Positions 43,013 through 51,099 of a stretch of DNA of 64,000 bases are shown here, one piece after another. Made by a program: the position numbers and the translations under genes. Source of the DNA: Bradyrhizobium centrolobii. Its GTDB lineage: Bacteria; Pseudomonadota; Alphaproteobacteria; Rhizobiales; Xanthobacteraceae. The notes beneath the pieces are model-generated. The model ran no database searches. It saw nothing but the letters and a program-made list of their open reading frames with translations, and had not been told where the DNA came from. Each line of letters opens with the position of its first letter. Position 1 is the first letter of the stretch. The DNA is taken from the NCBI RefSeq assembly GCF_001641635.1, contig NZ_LUUB01000061.1, positions 22,318-86,317 on the forward strand, given 5' to 3'.

Positions 43013-44128
43013 TTACTGGTCGGCGACGGTCGGCGCCGCCTCGGCGAGCGGCACGTGGGAATTGTCGATCCTGACCGGGCTGCCGTTACGAAGCTTGATC
43101 TGGCCCGCGATCACGACGCTCTCGCCGGGCTTGATCCCGTCGGTGACGGCGATGCGGTCGCCCTTTGCCGGCCGGGTCTTGACGAACATCTGCCGCGCAG
43201 CGCCCTGCCCGTCATGCAGATTGTCGACGACGTAGACGAGGTCACCATAGGCGTTGTTGACAATTGCCGTGAACGGAAGGGTGACGATCTGTTCGGGCTT
43301 GCCGATGTCGATTTCCACCTTGGCGAACATACCGGGCAGCAGGCGCGGCGGATTGTTTGCGATGGTTGCCCGGACCTGGACGTTGCGGCTGCCGCTATCG
43401 ACCTTGGCATTGATCGCCGAGATGCGCCCCGTGAAGCGTTCATCGGGAAAAGCGTCCACCGTCGCGGTGACATCCTGCCCGATATTGATCGAGGCCAACG
43501 CCTGCTGTGGCAGATAGAAATCGACGTAGATCGGATCGAGGCTCTGAAGGGTGACGATGGTGGTGCCGGCGCTCAGGAACTGGCCGATGTCGACGGCCCT
43601 GATCCCGAGCCGACCGGCGAAAGGCGCCCTGAGTGTTTTCTGCTCGACGATCGCCTTCTGCTGCTCGACCAGAGCCCTGGCGTTCTTCAGACTGGCTCGG
43701 TCGCTGTCGAGCGTGGCCTGGCTGACCGCGTTGAACTTGATCTGCTCCTCGTCGCGCTTGAGCACGATCGCGTAGTTCTCGGCGGTGGCCTGCAGCGACT
43801 GTAATTTGGCGGCGTCGTCGGTCGCCACCAGCTGGAGCAGAGGCTGTCCCTCCGCGACCTCGTCTCCGGAGTTGAACTGGATGCGCTGCACGATCCCGGA
43901 AGCCTGGAGCGCCAGATCGGCGCCGTTCACGGCGCGCAGCGAGGCGACTGATGAAAGCGTCGATCGCCACGGCGCGGTTGACGCAACCACGGTGGAGACG
44001 GTCTGCGGCGGATTCGCCATGGCACCGATCGCCTTCCGGATCATCACGTCCTTGAAGGTCTGGAAGCCATAGAGGCCGCCGAACAGAACGGCCATCACGG
44101 CCAGCATGATCGTCATGCGCTTGGTCAT
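43013..44128 (-). CDS. RND efflux membrane fusion protein
   Basis: 371-residue periplasmic adaptor. A single N-terminal membrane anchor (MTIMLAVMAVLFGGLYGF) is followed by a lipoyl domain split around an alpha-helical hairpin (about 110-165; VLKRDEEQIKFNAVSQATLD) and beta-barrel PFAGRLGIRAVDIGQFLS. The family-typical GRISAINAKVDSGSRNVQVR and a C-terminal membrane-proximal domain follow. It bridges the pump and outer-membrane channel. ATG 44128 overlaps the OMF stop (ATGA, 44125-44128); 27 bases separate its end from the pump gene. Confidence 0.94.
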   Translation of the reverse strand: MTKRMTIMLAVMAVLFGGLYGFQTFKDVMIRKAIGAMANPPQTVSTVVASTAPWRSTLSSVASLRAVNGADLALQASGIVQRIQFNSGDEVAEGQPLLQLVATDDAAKLQSLQATAENYAIVLKRDEEQIKFNAVSQATLDSDRASLKNARALVEQQKAIVEQKTLRAPFAGRLGIRAVDIGQFLSAGTTIVTLQSLDPIYVDFYLPQQALASINIGQDVTATVDAFPDERFTGRISAINAKVDSGSRNVQVRATIANNPPRLLPGMFAKVEIDIGKPEQIVTLPFTAIVNNAYGDLVYVVDNLHDGQGAARQMFVKTRPAKGDRIAVTDGIKPGESVVIAGQIKLRNGSPVRIDNSHVPLAEAAPTVADQ

Positions 44129-45624
44129 CGCACCGCTTCCTGGGTTGAACGGTTGGGACCGGCGAAATAGCCGGGGTTGACGCGGGGCGAGGCATCGGCC
44201 GTCAGATCGGCCCTGTTCCACCAGCCGCCGCCGAGCGCCTGGAACAGCGCCGCGGTGTCCGAGAAGCGCGCGGCTTGCGCCTTGATGCGCGCGATGCGCG
44301 CATTGAGGTAGGATTGCTGGGCGGTGATGACGTTGGCGTAGGGAACCGCACCGGTCTTGAACTGCTCGATCGACATGGACAGGCTGTCCGATGCGGCCTT
44401 CTCGGCCTCGGCCTGCGCCTTCAGTGTCGCCGCGTCGTACTGGATCGCGCGCAGCGAATCCGCGACGTTCTGGAAAGCTGACATCACCGTGCTCTTGTAG
44501 GCGGCCATGTTCTGCTCGAAGAGCGCAACATCGGCCTCCTTGGTGTGATAGAGCGTGCCGCCGTCGATCAGCTTCTGCGTGACGGAGGACGTTGCGTCCC
44601 AGGCGATGGTGCCCGGCGAAAACAGCTTGCCCGTCCCACTTGCGCCGTAGCTGCCCGAGAGCGTGACCTGCGGGAGAAGATTTGCGACACCGACGCCGAC
44701 GGTCGCGGTCGCCTGGTGCAGCGTCGCCTCGGCCTGACGGATGTCCGGTCGCTGGCGGACCAGCTCCGAAGGCAAGGTCACCGGCAGCCGACTCGGCAGG
44801 CGCAGCTCGGCAAGGGTTACATGCTCGCCGCGGTCTTCGCTCGGCAACCGCCCGAGATAGGCCATCAGTTGATTGCGCTGCTGCGCCAATTGTTTCTGGA
44901 GCGGAGGCAGCGTCGCCCTGGCCTGCGCGAGGGTCGACTCCTGTGCCAGCACGTCGGACTTGGAGACGGCGCCGATCTCGAACTGGTGCTGGATGCGCGC
45001 GAGCTGATCCGTCTCGGCCTTGACGATGTCCTCGGTCGCGGAGATCTGGTCGCGCAGCGAGGCGTCGGTGATCGCGGCCGTGATGACGTTGGCGGTCAGC
45101 GCCAAATAGGTCGCCTCCAGCTTGAACGCCTGGTAGTCAGCCTGCGCCTCGAGCGCTTCGACCTGCCGGCGCGTGCCGCCCCAGAGATCGAGCGCATAGG
45201 ACACGCTGACCGACGTATTGAAGAGCTTGTAGAGCGGCGCCTGCTCACGCGCCGCTGAGCCAGTTCCGCTCACTTGGGGAAACAAGGCTCCCTGCTCGGC
45301 GAGCACGTTCTCGCGGGCGGCTCGCAGGGCGAATTCGGCGGATTGGATGTCCGGATGATTGCGAACCGCTTCGTCGACGAATCCCGTCAGCTTCCGCGAG
45401 CGGAAAAGTGTCCACCAGACGCCCGAGACGTCGCTTCCGGGCGAGAAGGATTGCGAGTTGCCACTTGGCGTCCTGGTGCTCTCTGTCGAGGCGAGTTGAG
45501 GCTCACGCGTGTAGCGACTCGCGGCCGGAGCGTCGGGCGCGACGAAATTCGGCCCGACCGCACAAGAGGCGAGTAGAAAAGCCGGCACGGCGACGCTGGC
45601 CGAAAGACTAGCGCACTTAACCAT
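44125..45624 (-). CDS. Outer-membrane efflux lipoprotein, NodT/OprM-like
   Basis: 499-residue outer-membrane factor of the NodT family. The N-terminus MVKCASLSASVAVPAFLLAS followed by CAVGPNF is a lipoprotein signal (lipobox LLAS-C). Two repeated OEP halves follow (WWTLFRSRKLTGFVDEAV; LGRLPSEDRGEH; LPSELVRQRPDIRQAEATL). I prefer ATG 45624 for the neat signal; a TTG at 45681 would add 19 residues. It is the first gene of the efflux operon and its promoter region (45625-45800) holds palindromes matching a site ahead of the TetR gene. So TetR repression is likely. Confidence 0.92.
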   Translation of the reverse strand: MVKCASLSASVAVPAFLLASCAVGPNFVAPDAPAASRYTREPQLASTESTRTPSGNSQSFSPGSDVSGVWWTLFRSRKLTGFVDEAVRNHPDIQSAEFALRAARENVLAEQGALFPQVSGTGSAAREQAPLYKLFNTSVSVSYALDLWGGTRRQVEALEAQADYQAFKLEATYLALTANVITAAITDASLRDQISATEDIVKAETDQLARIQHQFEIGAVSKSDVLAQESTLAQARATLPPLQKQLAQQRNQLMAYLGRLPSEDRGEHVTLAELRLPSRLPVTLPSELVRQRPDIRQAEATLHQATATVGVGVANLLPQVTLSGSYGASGTGKLFSPGTIAWDATSSVTQKLIDGGTLYHTKEADVALFEQNMAAYKSTVMSAFQNVADSLRAIQYDAATLKAQAEAEKAASDSLSMSIEQFKTGAVPYANVITAQQSYLNARIARIKAQAARFSDTAALFQALGGGWWNRADLTADASPRVNPGYFAGPNRSTQEAVR

Positions 45625-45708
45625 CGACGCACAAATGCAGCGTTCGGCCCGCCGCCCCGCGAAATTCCCCAGTCTTCTCAAGATGATGCTCTTTTTCGCC
45701 CAGTAATA

Positions 45709-45722
45709 GAACCGTACGGTTC
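45709..45722. promoter_or_regulatory. Perfect palindrome, TetR-type operator of the efflux operon
   Basis: GAACCGTACGGTTC is a perfect 14-bp palindrome about 85 bases upstream of the outer-membrane factor start. A related degenerate element, TAACCGTACCGTGA (45757-45770), lies 35 bases further up. A similar site lies before the TetR gene (46699-46712). Binding is inferred. Confidence 0.62.
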
Positions 45723-45910
45723 GGTACCGATAGCGTCAGCGATCCGACCTGTCAAATAACCGTACCGTGACGTTCTATTCCGGGATTGAAACGTGAGACG
45801 CGCAGAACGCCGCTCCGGACGGCGCCCACGCCACATCGATGCGGAGGATCATTCCGCGGCTTCGGGTGTGGAGAAATATGGCGTTCGACGACGACGAGCA
45901 GTGCCGCTGG

Positions 45911-46600
45911 CTATCGAACGGCCTCGCCGCTCCGACAGGCTGTCAGGAAGAACGAAACGCTCTCCGCTACATGCGTGCGAATCTGCGGTCTCAGCGACTT
46001 GGGATCTTCGCCCATCACCGCCCGCAGCAGCAGCGGCGCGACCACGAGATCGAGGAAGAATTGGGCGGTTCTGGTCAGACGTTCCGGCGCGAAGGCGGCA
46101 TACAGTCTGTCCTGCGTCGATTGGGTCACATCGCGCAAGATGGTGGCAGCGTGATGGGTGCCGCGCTCGCGCATCATGCGCCCAACCTTGGCCAGATCGG
46201 GAAAGCGGCGCGCTTCGGCAGCGGCCAGTCGCATGAAATCGATGCTGTCGGCGGCTAGCACGTGCTTGAGTATCTCACTCGCCAGAGCCGTAAGGCGCTC
46301 CTCGATTGTATCGCCCAGCGATGACGCGTTCTCGTATCCCTGCCGCACTATTTCCGAGTTACGGATCGCGATCGCAGCGAACAGAGCCTCCTTGGTGGGG
46401 AAGCGCGCGTAGATCGTTCCCTTGCTCGCATGAGCAAGGCTCGCGATCTCCGCGACACTGACGCCGGCAAGCCCACGAGCCAGGAACAGCTCACGCGCAG
46501 CATTGAGAATCCGCTCGTCGACTTCGGCGGCCAGCTCCTTGGGCGGACGGCCGGTTCGGACGACTCTCTGGGGAGCCTTCGCCCTTGTCGCCTTCTCCAT
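45911..46600 (-). CDS. TetR-family repressor
   Basis: 229-residue TetR regulator. The helix-turn-helix is in the segment ILNAARELFLARGLAGVSVA, EIASLAHASKGTIYARFPTK and EALFAAI, about residues 38-85. The C-terminal ligand domain is unassigned. ATG 46600 has GAGGTGCAGGA ahead; a longer frame reaching 46798 covers the promoter and is rejected. It lies upstream of the efflux operon on the same strand, with palindromic sites both before that operon and before itself. That layout is standard for a local repressor of an RND pump induced by the pump substrate. Confidence 0.93.
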   Translation of the reverse strand: MEKATRAKAPQRVVRTGRPPKELAAEVDERILNAARELFLARGLAGVSVAEIASLAHASKGTIYARFPTKEALFAAIAIRNSEIVRQGYENASSLGDTIEERLTALASEILKHVLAADSIDFMRLAAAEARRFPDLAKVGRMMRERGTHHAATILRDVTQSTQDRLYAAFAPERLTRTAQFFLDLVVAPLLLRAVMGEDPKSLRPQIRTHVAESVSFFLTACRSGEAVR

Positions 46601-46698
46601 TCCTGCACCTCGATGACGTTCGTTCGGACAGGATTCATGGAGCAAGATGGATCCGTGTCTGCACAAAGATTTAGCGAAGAGTACAGAGGAAGTAAATG

Positions 46699-46712
46699 GA
46701 ACCGAATGGTAC
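46699..46712. promoter_or_regulatory. Operator-like site upstream of the TetR gene
   Basis: GAACCGAATGGTAC matches the palindrome at 45709-45722 in 11 of 14 positions and lies about 100 bases ahead of the TetR start. A separate perfect palindrome, TTGACCGGTCAA, is at 46759-46770. Autoregulation is inferred. Confidence 0.45.
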
Positions 46713-46863
46713 ACATCTCCCGGCCGTGAGAGATTGTCGAAGCCCAATCGGTCGACCATTGACCGGTCAACCTTGGACGAATTGAAGAGATCCGTCATCG
46801 TCTCATCGACTGCGATGTCGACCAGCGTGGAGCCCTTTGTCGCGAGTGCCTCACTCAGGATGG

Positions 46864-47976
46864 TCAGTTCAAGAGCGATGCCAGCTTCGATGCTACGGCA
46901 TCCCCCATCTCGACCGTCGAGATATACTTGCGGCCGATTGCAATGTCGGCAGTGCGCGCACCGGATTCAAGCGCATCGGAAACGGCGCGTTCGACCAGAT
47001 CCGCTTCTTTCGGCATGCCGAGCGAGAAGCGAAGCATCATGGCGACACTCAGGATCGAGCCGATCGGATTTGCCAGGTCCTTGCCTGCGATGTCGGGAGC
47101 GCTGCCATGCACCGGCTCGTAGAGGGCTCCGCGCCGTCCGTCTTCGCGAACAACCCCGAGCGAGGCCGATGGCAGCATTCCCAGGGAGCCGGTGACCATT
47201 GCGGCGGAATCCGAGAGGATATCGCCAAACAGGTTGTCGGTGAGAAGTACGTCGAATTGTGCAGGCGCTCGCACCAATTGCATCGCGCAATGGTCTACGA
47301 GCATATGGCTCAGCTCCACGTCGGGATATCGAGCATCGTGAATCGCCTGAACTTCTTCACGCCAAAGCTGGCCAGCCTCCATCACGTTTTCCTTCGCAAC
47401 GGAGCACACTCGCCCCTTTCGCGTGCGCGCAATATCGAATGCGGCGCGCGCAACACGCTGAATTTGCGAAGACGTGTAGATATGGGTGTTGACGCCGCGC
47501 CGTTCGCCACCTGGAAGCGTTTCGACACCCCGCGGTTCGCCAAAGTAGATACCGCCAAGAAGCTCGCGCACGATAATCAAGTCGACGCCTTCGAGCACGC
47601 GCGGTTTGAGGGACGACGCCTCATACAGCGCTGGCGAAGTCTTGACCGGTCGCAGATTGACGAAGACATCGAGGCTGCGACGCACTGCAAGCAAGCTGTC
47701 CGTCTTATGTAACTTGGGGGGCAAAGGATATGATGTGCCGCCGATTGCTCCGAACAGGACGGCGTCGGCTTCGGCCATGGCAATGCGGGTCGACTCGGGC
47801 CACATCCGGCCGCGCTTTTCATAGGCCTCTATGCCGTAGTCCCCATCCGTTAGTGTTATCGGAAGCGAGCGCTTCTCGGCGATCAGCGCCAGGATGCGCC
47901 GGCCTTGCGCGGTCACCTCCGGACCGATTCCGTCTCCGCCAACGACTGCAATACTCCGGCTGTCAGAACGTGTCAC
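46864..47976 (-). CDS. leuB: 3-isopropylmalate dehydrogenase-like
   Basis: 370-residue beta-decarboxylating dehydrogenase. IAVVGGDGIGPEVTAQGRRI opens it; substrate residues are in LLAVRRSLDVFVNLRPVK, IVRELLGGIYFGEPRG and the metal site LTDNLFGDILSDSAAM. NAD motif EPVHGSAPDIAGKDLANPIG. It oxidises and decarboxylates an (alkyl)malate to a 2-oxoacid. A GTG start at 47976 overlaps the leuD stop (GTGA), with GGAGG ahead. Third gene of leuC-D-B. Its context with an IclR regulator and a 2-oxoacid oxidoreductase suggests a catabolic role rather than leucine synthesis. Confidence 0.92.
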   Translation of the reverse strand: MTRSDSRSIAVVGGDGIGPEVTAQGRRILALIAEKRSLPITLTDGDYGIEAYEKRGRMWPESTRIAMAEADAVLFGAIGGTSYPLPPKLHKTDSLLAVRRSLDVFVNLRPVKTSPALYEASSLKPRVLEGVDLIIVRELLGGIYFGEPRGVETLPGGERRGVNTHIYTSSQIQRVARAAFDIARTRKGRVCSVAKENVMEAGQLWREEVQAIHDARYPDVELSHMLVDHCAMQLVRAPAQFDVLLTDNLFGDILSDSAAMVTGSLGMLPSASLGVVREDGRRGALYEPVHGSAPDIAGKDLANPIGSILSVAMMLRFSLGMPKEADLVERAVSDALESGARTADIAIGRKYISTVEMGDAVASKLASLLN

Positions 47977-48614
47977 GACTGTACCTCCACGGACTCATAG
48001 ATCCACGGCCGGCGCTGGCGATCGTGCGCCTGATGAGCCGCTATGGCTGCTTCACGCTTGAGGGTGAGGCTGAGGTCGTCCGCCTCGAGCCCTTTCAGCA
48101 GAGCCTGCCGCCGCAGAGGTGGCGTCTCAAAAACATATTCCCTGCCACCGGGAGACACCACGAGCTGGCGCTCAAGATCGACCGTCACCGACGTCATTCC
48201 GGTGTCCGGCCTTAGCTCGGAGATGATCTCTTCGATCGACGTGCGAGGCAGCACGACCGGCAGCATGCCGTTCTGGAAGCAATTGTTATAGAAGATTTGC
48301 CCAAAACTCGGCGCCAGCACTGCCTTCAGGCCCATTCCCATCATGGCCCACACGGCTCCCTCGCGCGAAGATCCGCAGCCGAAATTCGCGCCGGCCAGCA
48401 GAACTTCCGATTTGCGATAAGGCTCCTGGTTGAGAATGAAATCCGGATTCTCAGAACCGTCGGGCAAATAACGAAGGGCTTCGAAACACCAGGGCCCCAA
48501 ATCCCCGTGCCCCGTCAATCCGACAAGCCTCTCGACCCGAATGATGACGTCGGTGTCGATATTGTCATGGAGGAACGGGGCTGCCGTGGCGGACAGCGCG
48601 ATAAATGGCTTCAT
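47973..48614 (-). CDS. leuD: 3-isopropylmalate dehydratase small subunit-like
   Basis: 213-residue swivelling-domain subunit. FLHDNIDTDVIIRVERL holds the substrate loop, LLAGANFGCGSSREGAVWAM is the signature and FGQIFYNNCFQNGMLPVVLP follows. With LeuC it interconverts 2- and 3-alkylmalates by dehydration and rehydration. AGGGA lies ahead of the ATG, which is one base after the leuC stop. Length is within the usual range of about 200 residues. Confidence 0.92.
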   Translation of the reverse strand: MKPFIALSATAAPFLHDNIDTDVIIRVERLVGLTGHGDLGPWCFEALRYLPDGSENPDFILNQEPYRKSEVLLAGANFGCGSSREGAVWAMMGMGLKAVLAPSFGQIFYNNCFQNGMLPVVLPRTSIEEIISELRPDTGMTSVTVDLERQLVVSPGGREYVFETPPLRRQALLKGLEADDLSLTLKREAAIAAHQAHDRQRRPWIYESVEVQS

Positions 48615-48615
48615 C

Positions 48616-50019
48616 TCAGTTCCCTAGCTTCCGGACGTCGGCGATATGCCCGGCAATGGCCGCGGCAGCAGCCGTTGCCGGGCTCGCGAGATGAGTGCGC
48701 GCTCCGGGCCCCTGACGGCCCACAAAGTTGCGGTTTGAGGTGGAGACCGAGCGCTGGCCGGCTGGAACGGTCTCGCCATTCGCTGCAAGGCACATCGAGC
48801 ACCCGGGCTCGCGCCATTCGAAGCCTGCACTTCTAAAGACGGCGTCGAGACCTTCGGCCTCCGCTTGACGCTTGACGGATTCAGAGCCCGGCACAACCCA
48901 GGCCCGCACACTCGATGCCACCTTGCGCCCGCGCGCGACCTCGGCCGCCGATCGGAGGTCGGAAAGCCGGCTGTTGGCGCAGGAACCGATAAAGACCCAG
49001 TCGACGGGCGTACCGATGATCGGCTTGCCAGGCTGAAGCCCCATGTACTTCAGCGCCGCGACGGCGGCCTCACGCTTGCCGACATCCGTTACGTCGGCCA
49101 TGTCCGGGATCAAGCCGTCGACCGGCAGCACCTGTTCCGGGCTGGTGCCCCAGGTAACATGAGGCGCGACGTTGCCGACCTGGATCTCCACCTCGCGATC
49201 AAACTCTGCGTTAACATCCGACGGGAGGGTTCGCCAATAGGCGGTCGCACGACCCCACAGCTCTCCGGCCGGCGCAAACTTGCGCCCCTTCAGATAGGCG
49301 AAGGTCTTTTCATCGGGCGCGATCATGCCAATCTTGGCACCCAGCTCGATCGACAGATTGCAAACCGTCAAGCGCTCTTCGATTCCCATGCTTCGGATGG
49401 CACTGCCAGCATACTCCACCGCGTATCCAGAGCCTCCGCCGACACCGACCGTTCCAATCAGGTGCAGGATCAGATCCTTCGCCGTCACGCCCACAGCCAT
49501 TTCGCCCTCGAGGTGGATGCGCATCGTCTTCGGTCGCGGCTGCACCAGCGTTTGCGTCGCAAGCACATGCGTTAACTCCGTCGTTCCGATTCCGAACGCC
49601 ATGGCTCCGATCCCGCCGTGAGTGCAGGTGTGGCTGTCGCCGCAAACGAGGAGCGCGCCCGGCAGCGTCAGCCCAAGCTCCGGCCCAATGACATGAACGA
49701 TCCCTTGCCCGACTTCACCGACGTCGAAGAGGCGTATGCCGGCCGAACGCGTACCGGAGCGCAGGCCCTCCAGAAGGCGGATTCCAACTTCGGAGGTGCC
49801 GGCGCGCCCTCGGGCACTGGAAATGGCATGATCAGGGGTTGCGAAGGTCAGCTCGGGATTGCGGATGCGCAGTCCACGTTGCTTGACACTGAGTATTCCT
49901 CCCGGCCCTCCAAGGTCGTGCAGGATGTGACGATCGATGTGCAGCAGAAAGACATTGTCTCCGAGATCGGCGACAACGTGATCGTCCCATATCTTCTGGA
50001 ACATGGTACGGCCAGGCAT
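48616..50019 (-). CDS. leuC: 3-isopropylmalate dehydratase large subunit-like
   Basis: 467-residue aconitase-family subunit. Fe-S ligand cysteines are in FIGSCANSR and GCSMCLAANG; LVCGDSHTCTHGGIGAMAFG and STSNRNFVGRQG are also present, the last being typical of bacterial LeuC. The first 100 residues differ noticeably from the housekeeping enzyme as I recall it, and SCANSR replaces the common SCTNSR. I chose ATG 50019 because GGGAG is five bases upstream. First gene of leuC-D-B, divergent from an IclR gene with a palindrome between them, so likely a regulated catabolic paralogue. Confidence 0.91.
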   Translation of the reverse strand: MPGRTMFQKIWDDHVVADLGDNVFLLHIDRHILHDLGGPGGILSVKQRGLRIRNPELTFATPDHAISSARGRAGTSEVGIRLLEGLRSGTRSAGIRLFDVGEVGQGIVHVIGPELGLTLPGALLVCGDSHTCTHGGIGAMAFGIGTTELTHVLATQTLVQPRPKTMRIHLEGEMAVGVTAKDLILHLIGTVGVGGGSGYAVEYAGSAIRSMGIEERLTVCNLSIELGAKIGMIAPDEKTFAYLKGRKFAPAGELWGRATAYWRTLPSDVNAEFDREVEIQVGNVAPHVTWGTSPEQVLPVDGLIPDMADVTDVGKREAAVAALKYMGLQPGKPIIGTPVDWVFIGSCANSRLSDLRSAAEVARGRKVASSVRAWVVPGSESVKRQAEAEGLDAVFRSAGFEWREPGCSMCLAANGETVPAGQRSVSTSNRNFVGRQGPGARTHLASPATAAAAAIAGHIADVRKLGN

Positions 50020-50123
50020 CTTTGCTCCCATCCCCGTCTGACTCACGATGTCATCGCCAGATCAACCAAAGCTTAATACATGTGAGCCGGTTTCATACCA
50101 GTTGACATGGCAAGAACGTGAAG

Positions 50124-50137
50124 ATCACATATGTGAT
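50124..50137. promoter_or_regulatory. Perfect palindrome ATCACATATGTGAT, IclR-type operator
   Basis: A perfect 14-bp palindrome between the divergent leuC-like and iclR genes. An identical copy lies at 56903-56916 and a copy with one mismatch at 50952-50965. Its place suits autoregulation plus control of leuCDB. The regulator is inferred. Confidence 0.68.
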
Positions 50138-50166
50138 TGCAGGCTCGAACCGGACGTTTACCAGAA

Positions 50167-50925
50167 GTGCCACGACCCCGTAAACTTCACACCGCACCGA
50201 TCAAATCCGCGATGCGCACCCTTGCGCTGCTGGAGCACTTCCGGCGCACCAAGGCCTCTGCTTCGGTCGCGGAGCTGTCCTCCGCGCTCTCAATGCCGCA
50301 ATCCAGCACCTCTGTCCTGCTGAAGACCCTCGTCTCACTGAACTATCTTGAATACGATAGCGAGACCCGGCGATTTCTGCCCAGCTATCGCGTCGCATTG
50401 CTGGGAGATTGGATTCAGAACGCCCGTTTCGGCGACACACGCATTACTCGCGTCATGGACATGCTTCAGGCCCGTACCGGAGAAACCGTCATGCTCGGGC
50501 AACAGGTCGGTGCAGCGATGCAATACCTTCATGTCCTACCCGGAATGCATGCTATCCAGTTTATGGTGAATGCGGGAGAAATCCGGCCGATGTCCCGCAC
50601 GGCGCTTGGACAGGTTCTTCTGAGCTGCAAGTCCAACAGCCAGATCTGCGCGATCGTGCGACGCAACAACGCCGAAGCGCCAAAGGTCCCGCCGAACTTC
50701 CGCGAAACGGCCTTTATGCAAGAGATCGAGGCCATCCGCCAGCGCGGCTACTCGGAGACCAAGGGCCTCACGACTCCGGGCGTCAGCACGATAGGCATGC
50801 TTGTTCCGCCTTTAGGCAAGCACAGCTTGCTTGCGATCGGTGTCGGTGGGCCGATCGAGCGCATCGAGCCCAAGCGACTTCAAATTGTCGACGTCATGCG
50901 GCGCTGGCTCGGAAACATATCGTAG
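50167..50925 (+). CDS. IclR-family transcriptional regulator
   Basis: About 252 residues. The winged helix is IKSAMRTLALLEHFRRTKAS, SVAELSSALSMPQSSTSVLL and KTLVSLNYLEYD near residues 12-65. The IclR effector domain follows (GETVMLGQQVGAAMQYLHVL; GYSETKGLTTPGVSTIGMLV). I suggest the GTG at 50167, because a TTG at 50137 would lie inside the palindrome; ATG 50212 would cut into the DNA-binding domain. IclR proteins typically control catabolic operons for small acids or aromatics. It is flanked on both sides by copies of the palindrome, which makes it their probable reader. Confidence 0.9.
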   Translation: MPRPRKLHTAPIKSAMRTLALLEHFRRTKASASVAELSSALSMPQSSTSVLLKTLVSLNYLEYDSETRRFLPSYRVALLGDWIQNARFGDTRITRVMDMLQARTGETVMLGQQVGAAMQYLHVLPGMHAIQFMVNAGEIRPMSRTALGQVLLSCKSNSQICAIVRRNNAEAPKVPPNFRETAFMQEIEAIRQRGYSETKGLTTPGVSTIGMLVPPLGKHSLLAIGVGGPIERIEPKRLQIVDVMRRWLGNIS

Positions 50926-50951
50926 AGCACCGCGCCCCCTCTCGCCGGCCA

Positions 50952-50965
50952 ATCACATATGTAAT
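50952..50965. promoter_or_regulatory. IclR-type operator copy upstream of the oxidoreductase gene
   Basis: ATCACATATGTAAT differs from ATCACATATGTGAT at one base. It lies between the iclR stop and the gene at 51100, about 135 bases ahead of that start. Confidence 0.58.
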
Positions 50966-51099
50966 AGTTGATTCCGGTCGTCCCCTTCTCCTTGTGCCTC
51001 AGCTCGGCTCCGCGCAATTTCGCATGATGCCGAGGCTTTCAGGTTGCGTCCATCGCGCAACTGCTTGAGGCCGAACGGCAGCTATGAAGGGAGCGCCGG

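Noticed and set aside
46864..50019. Housekeeping leucine biosynthesis operon
   Set aside because: Not excluded, but the absence of leuA, the IclR operator and the adjacent oxoacid oxidoreductase favour a catabolic paralogue.
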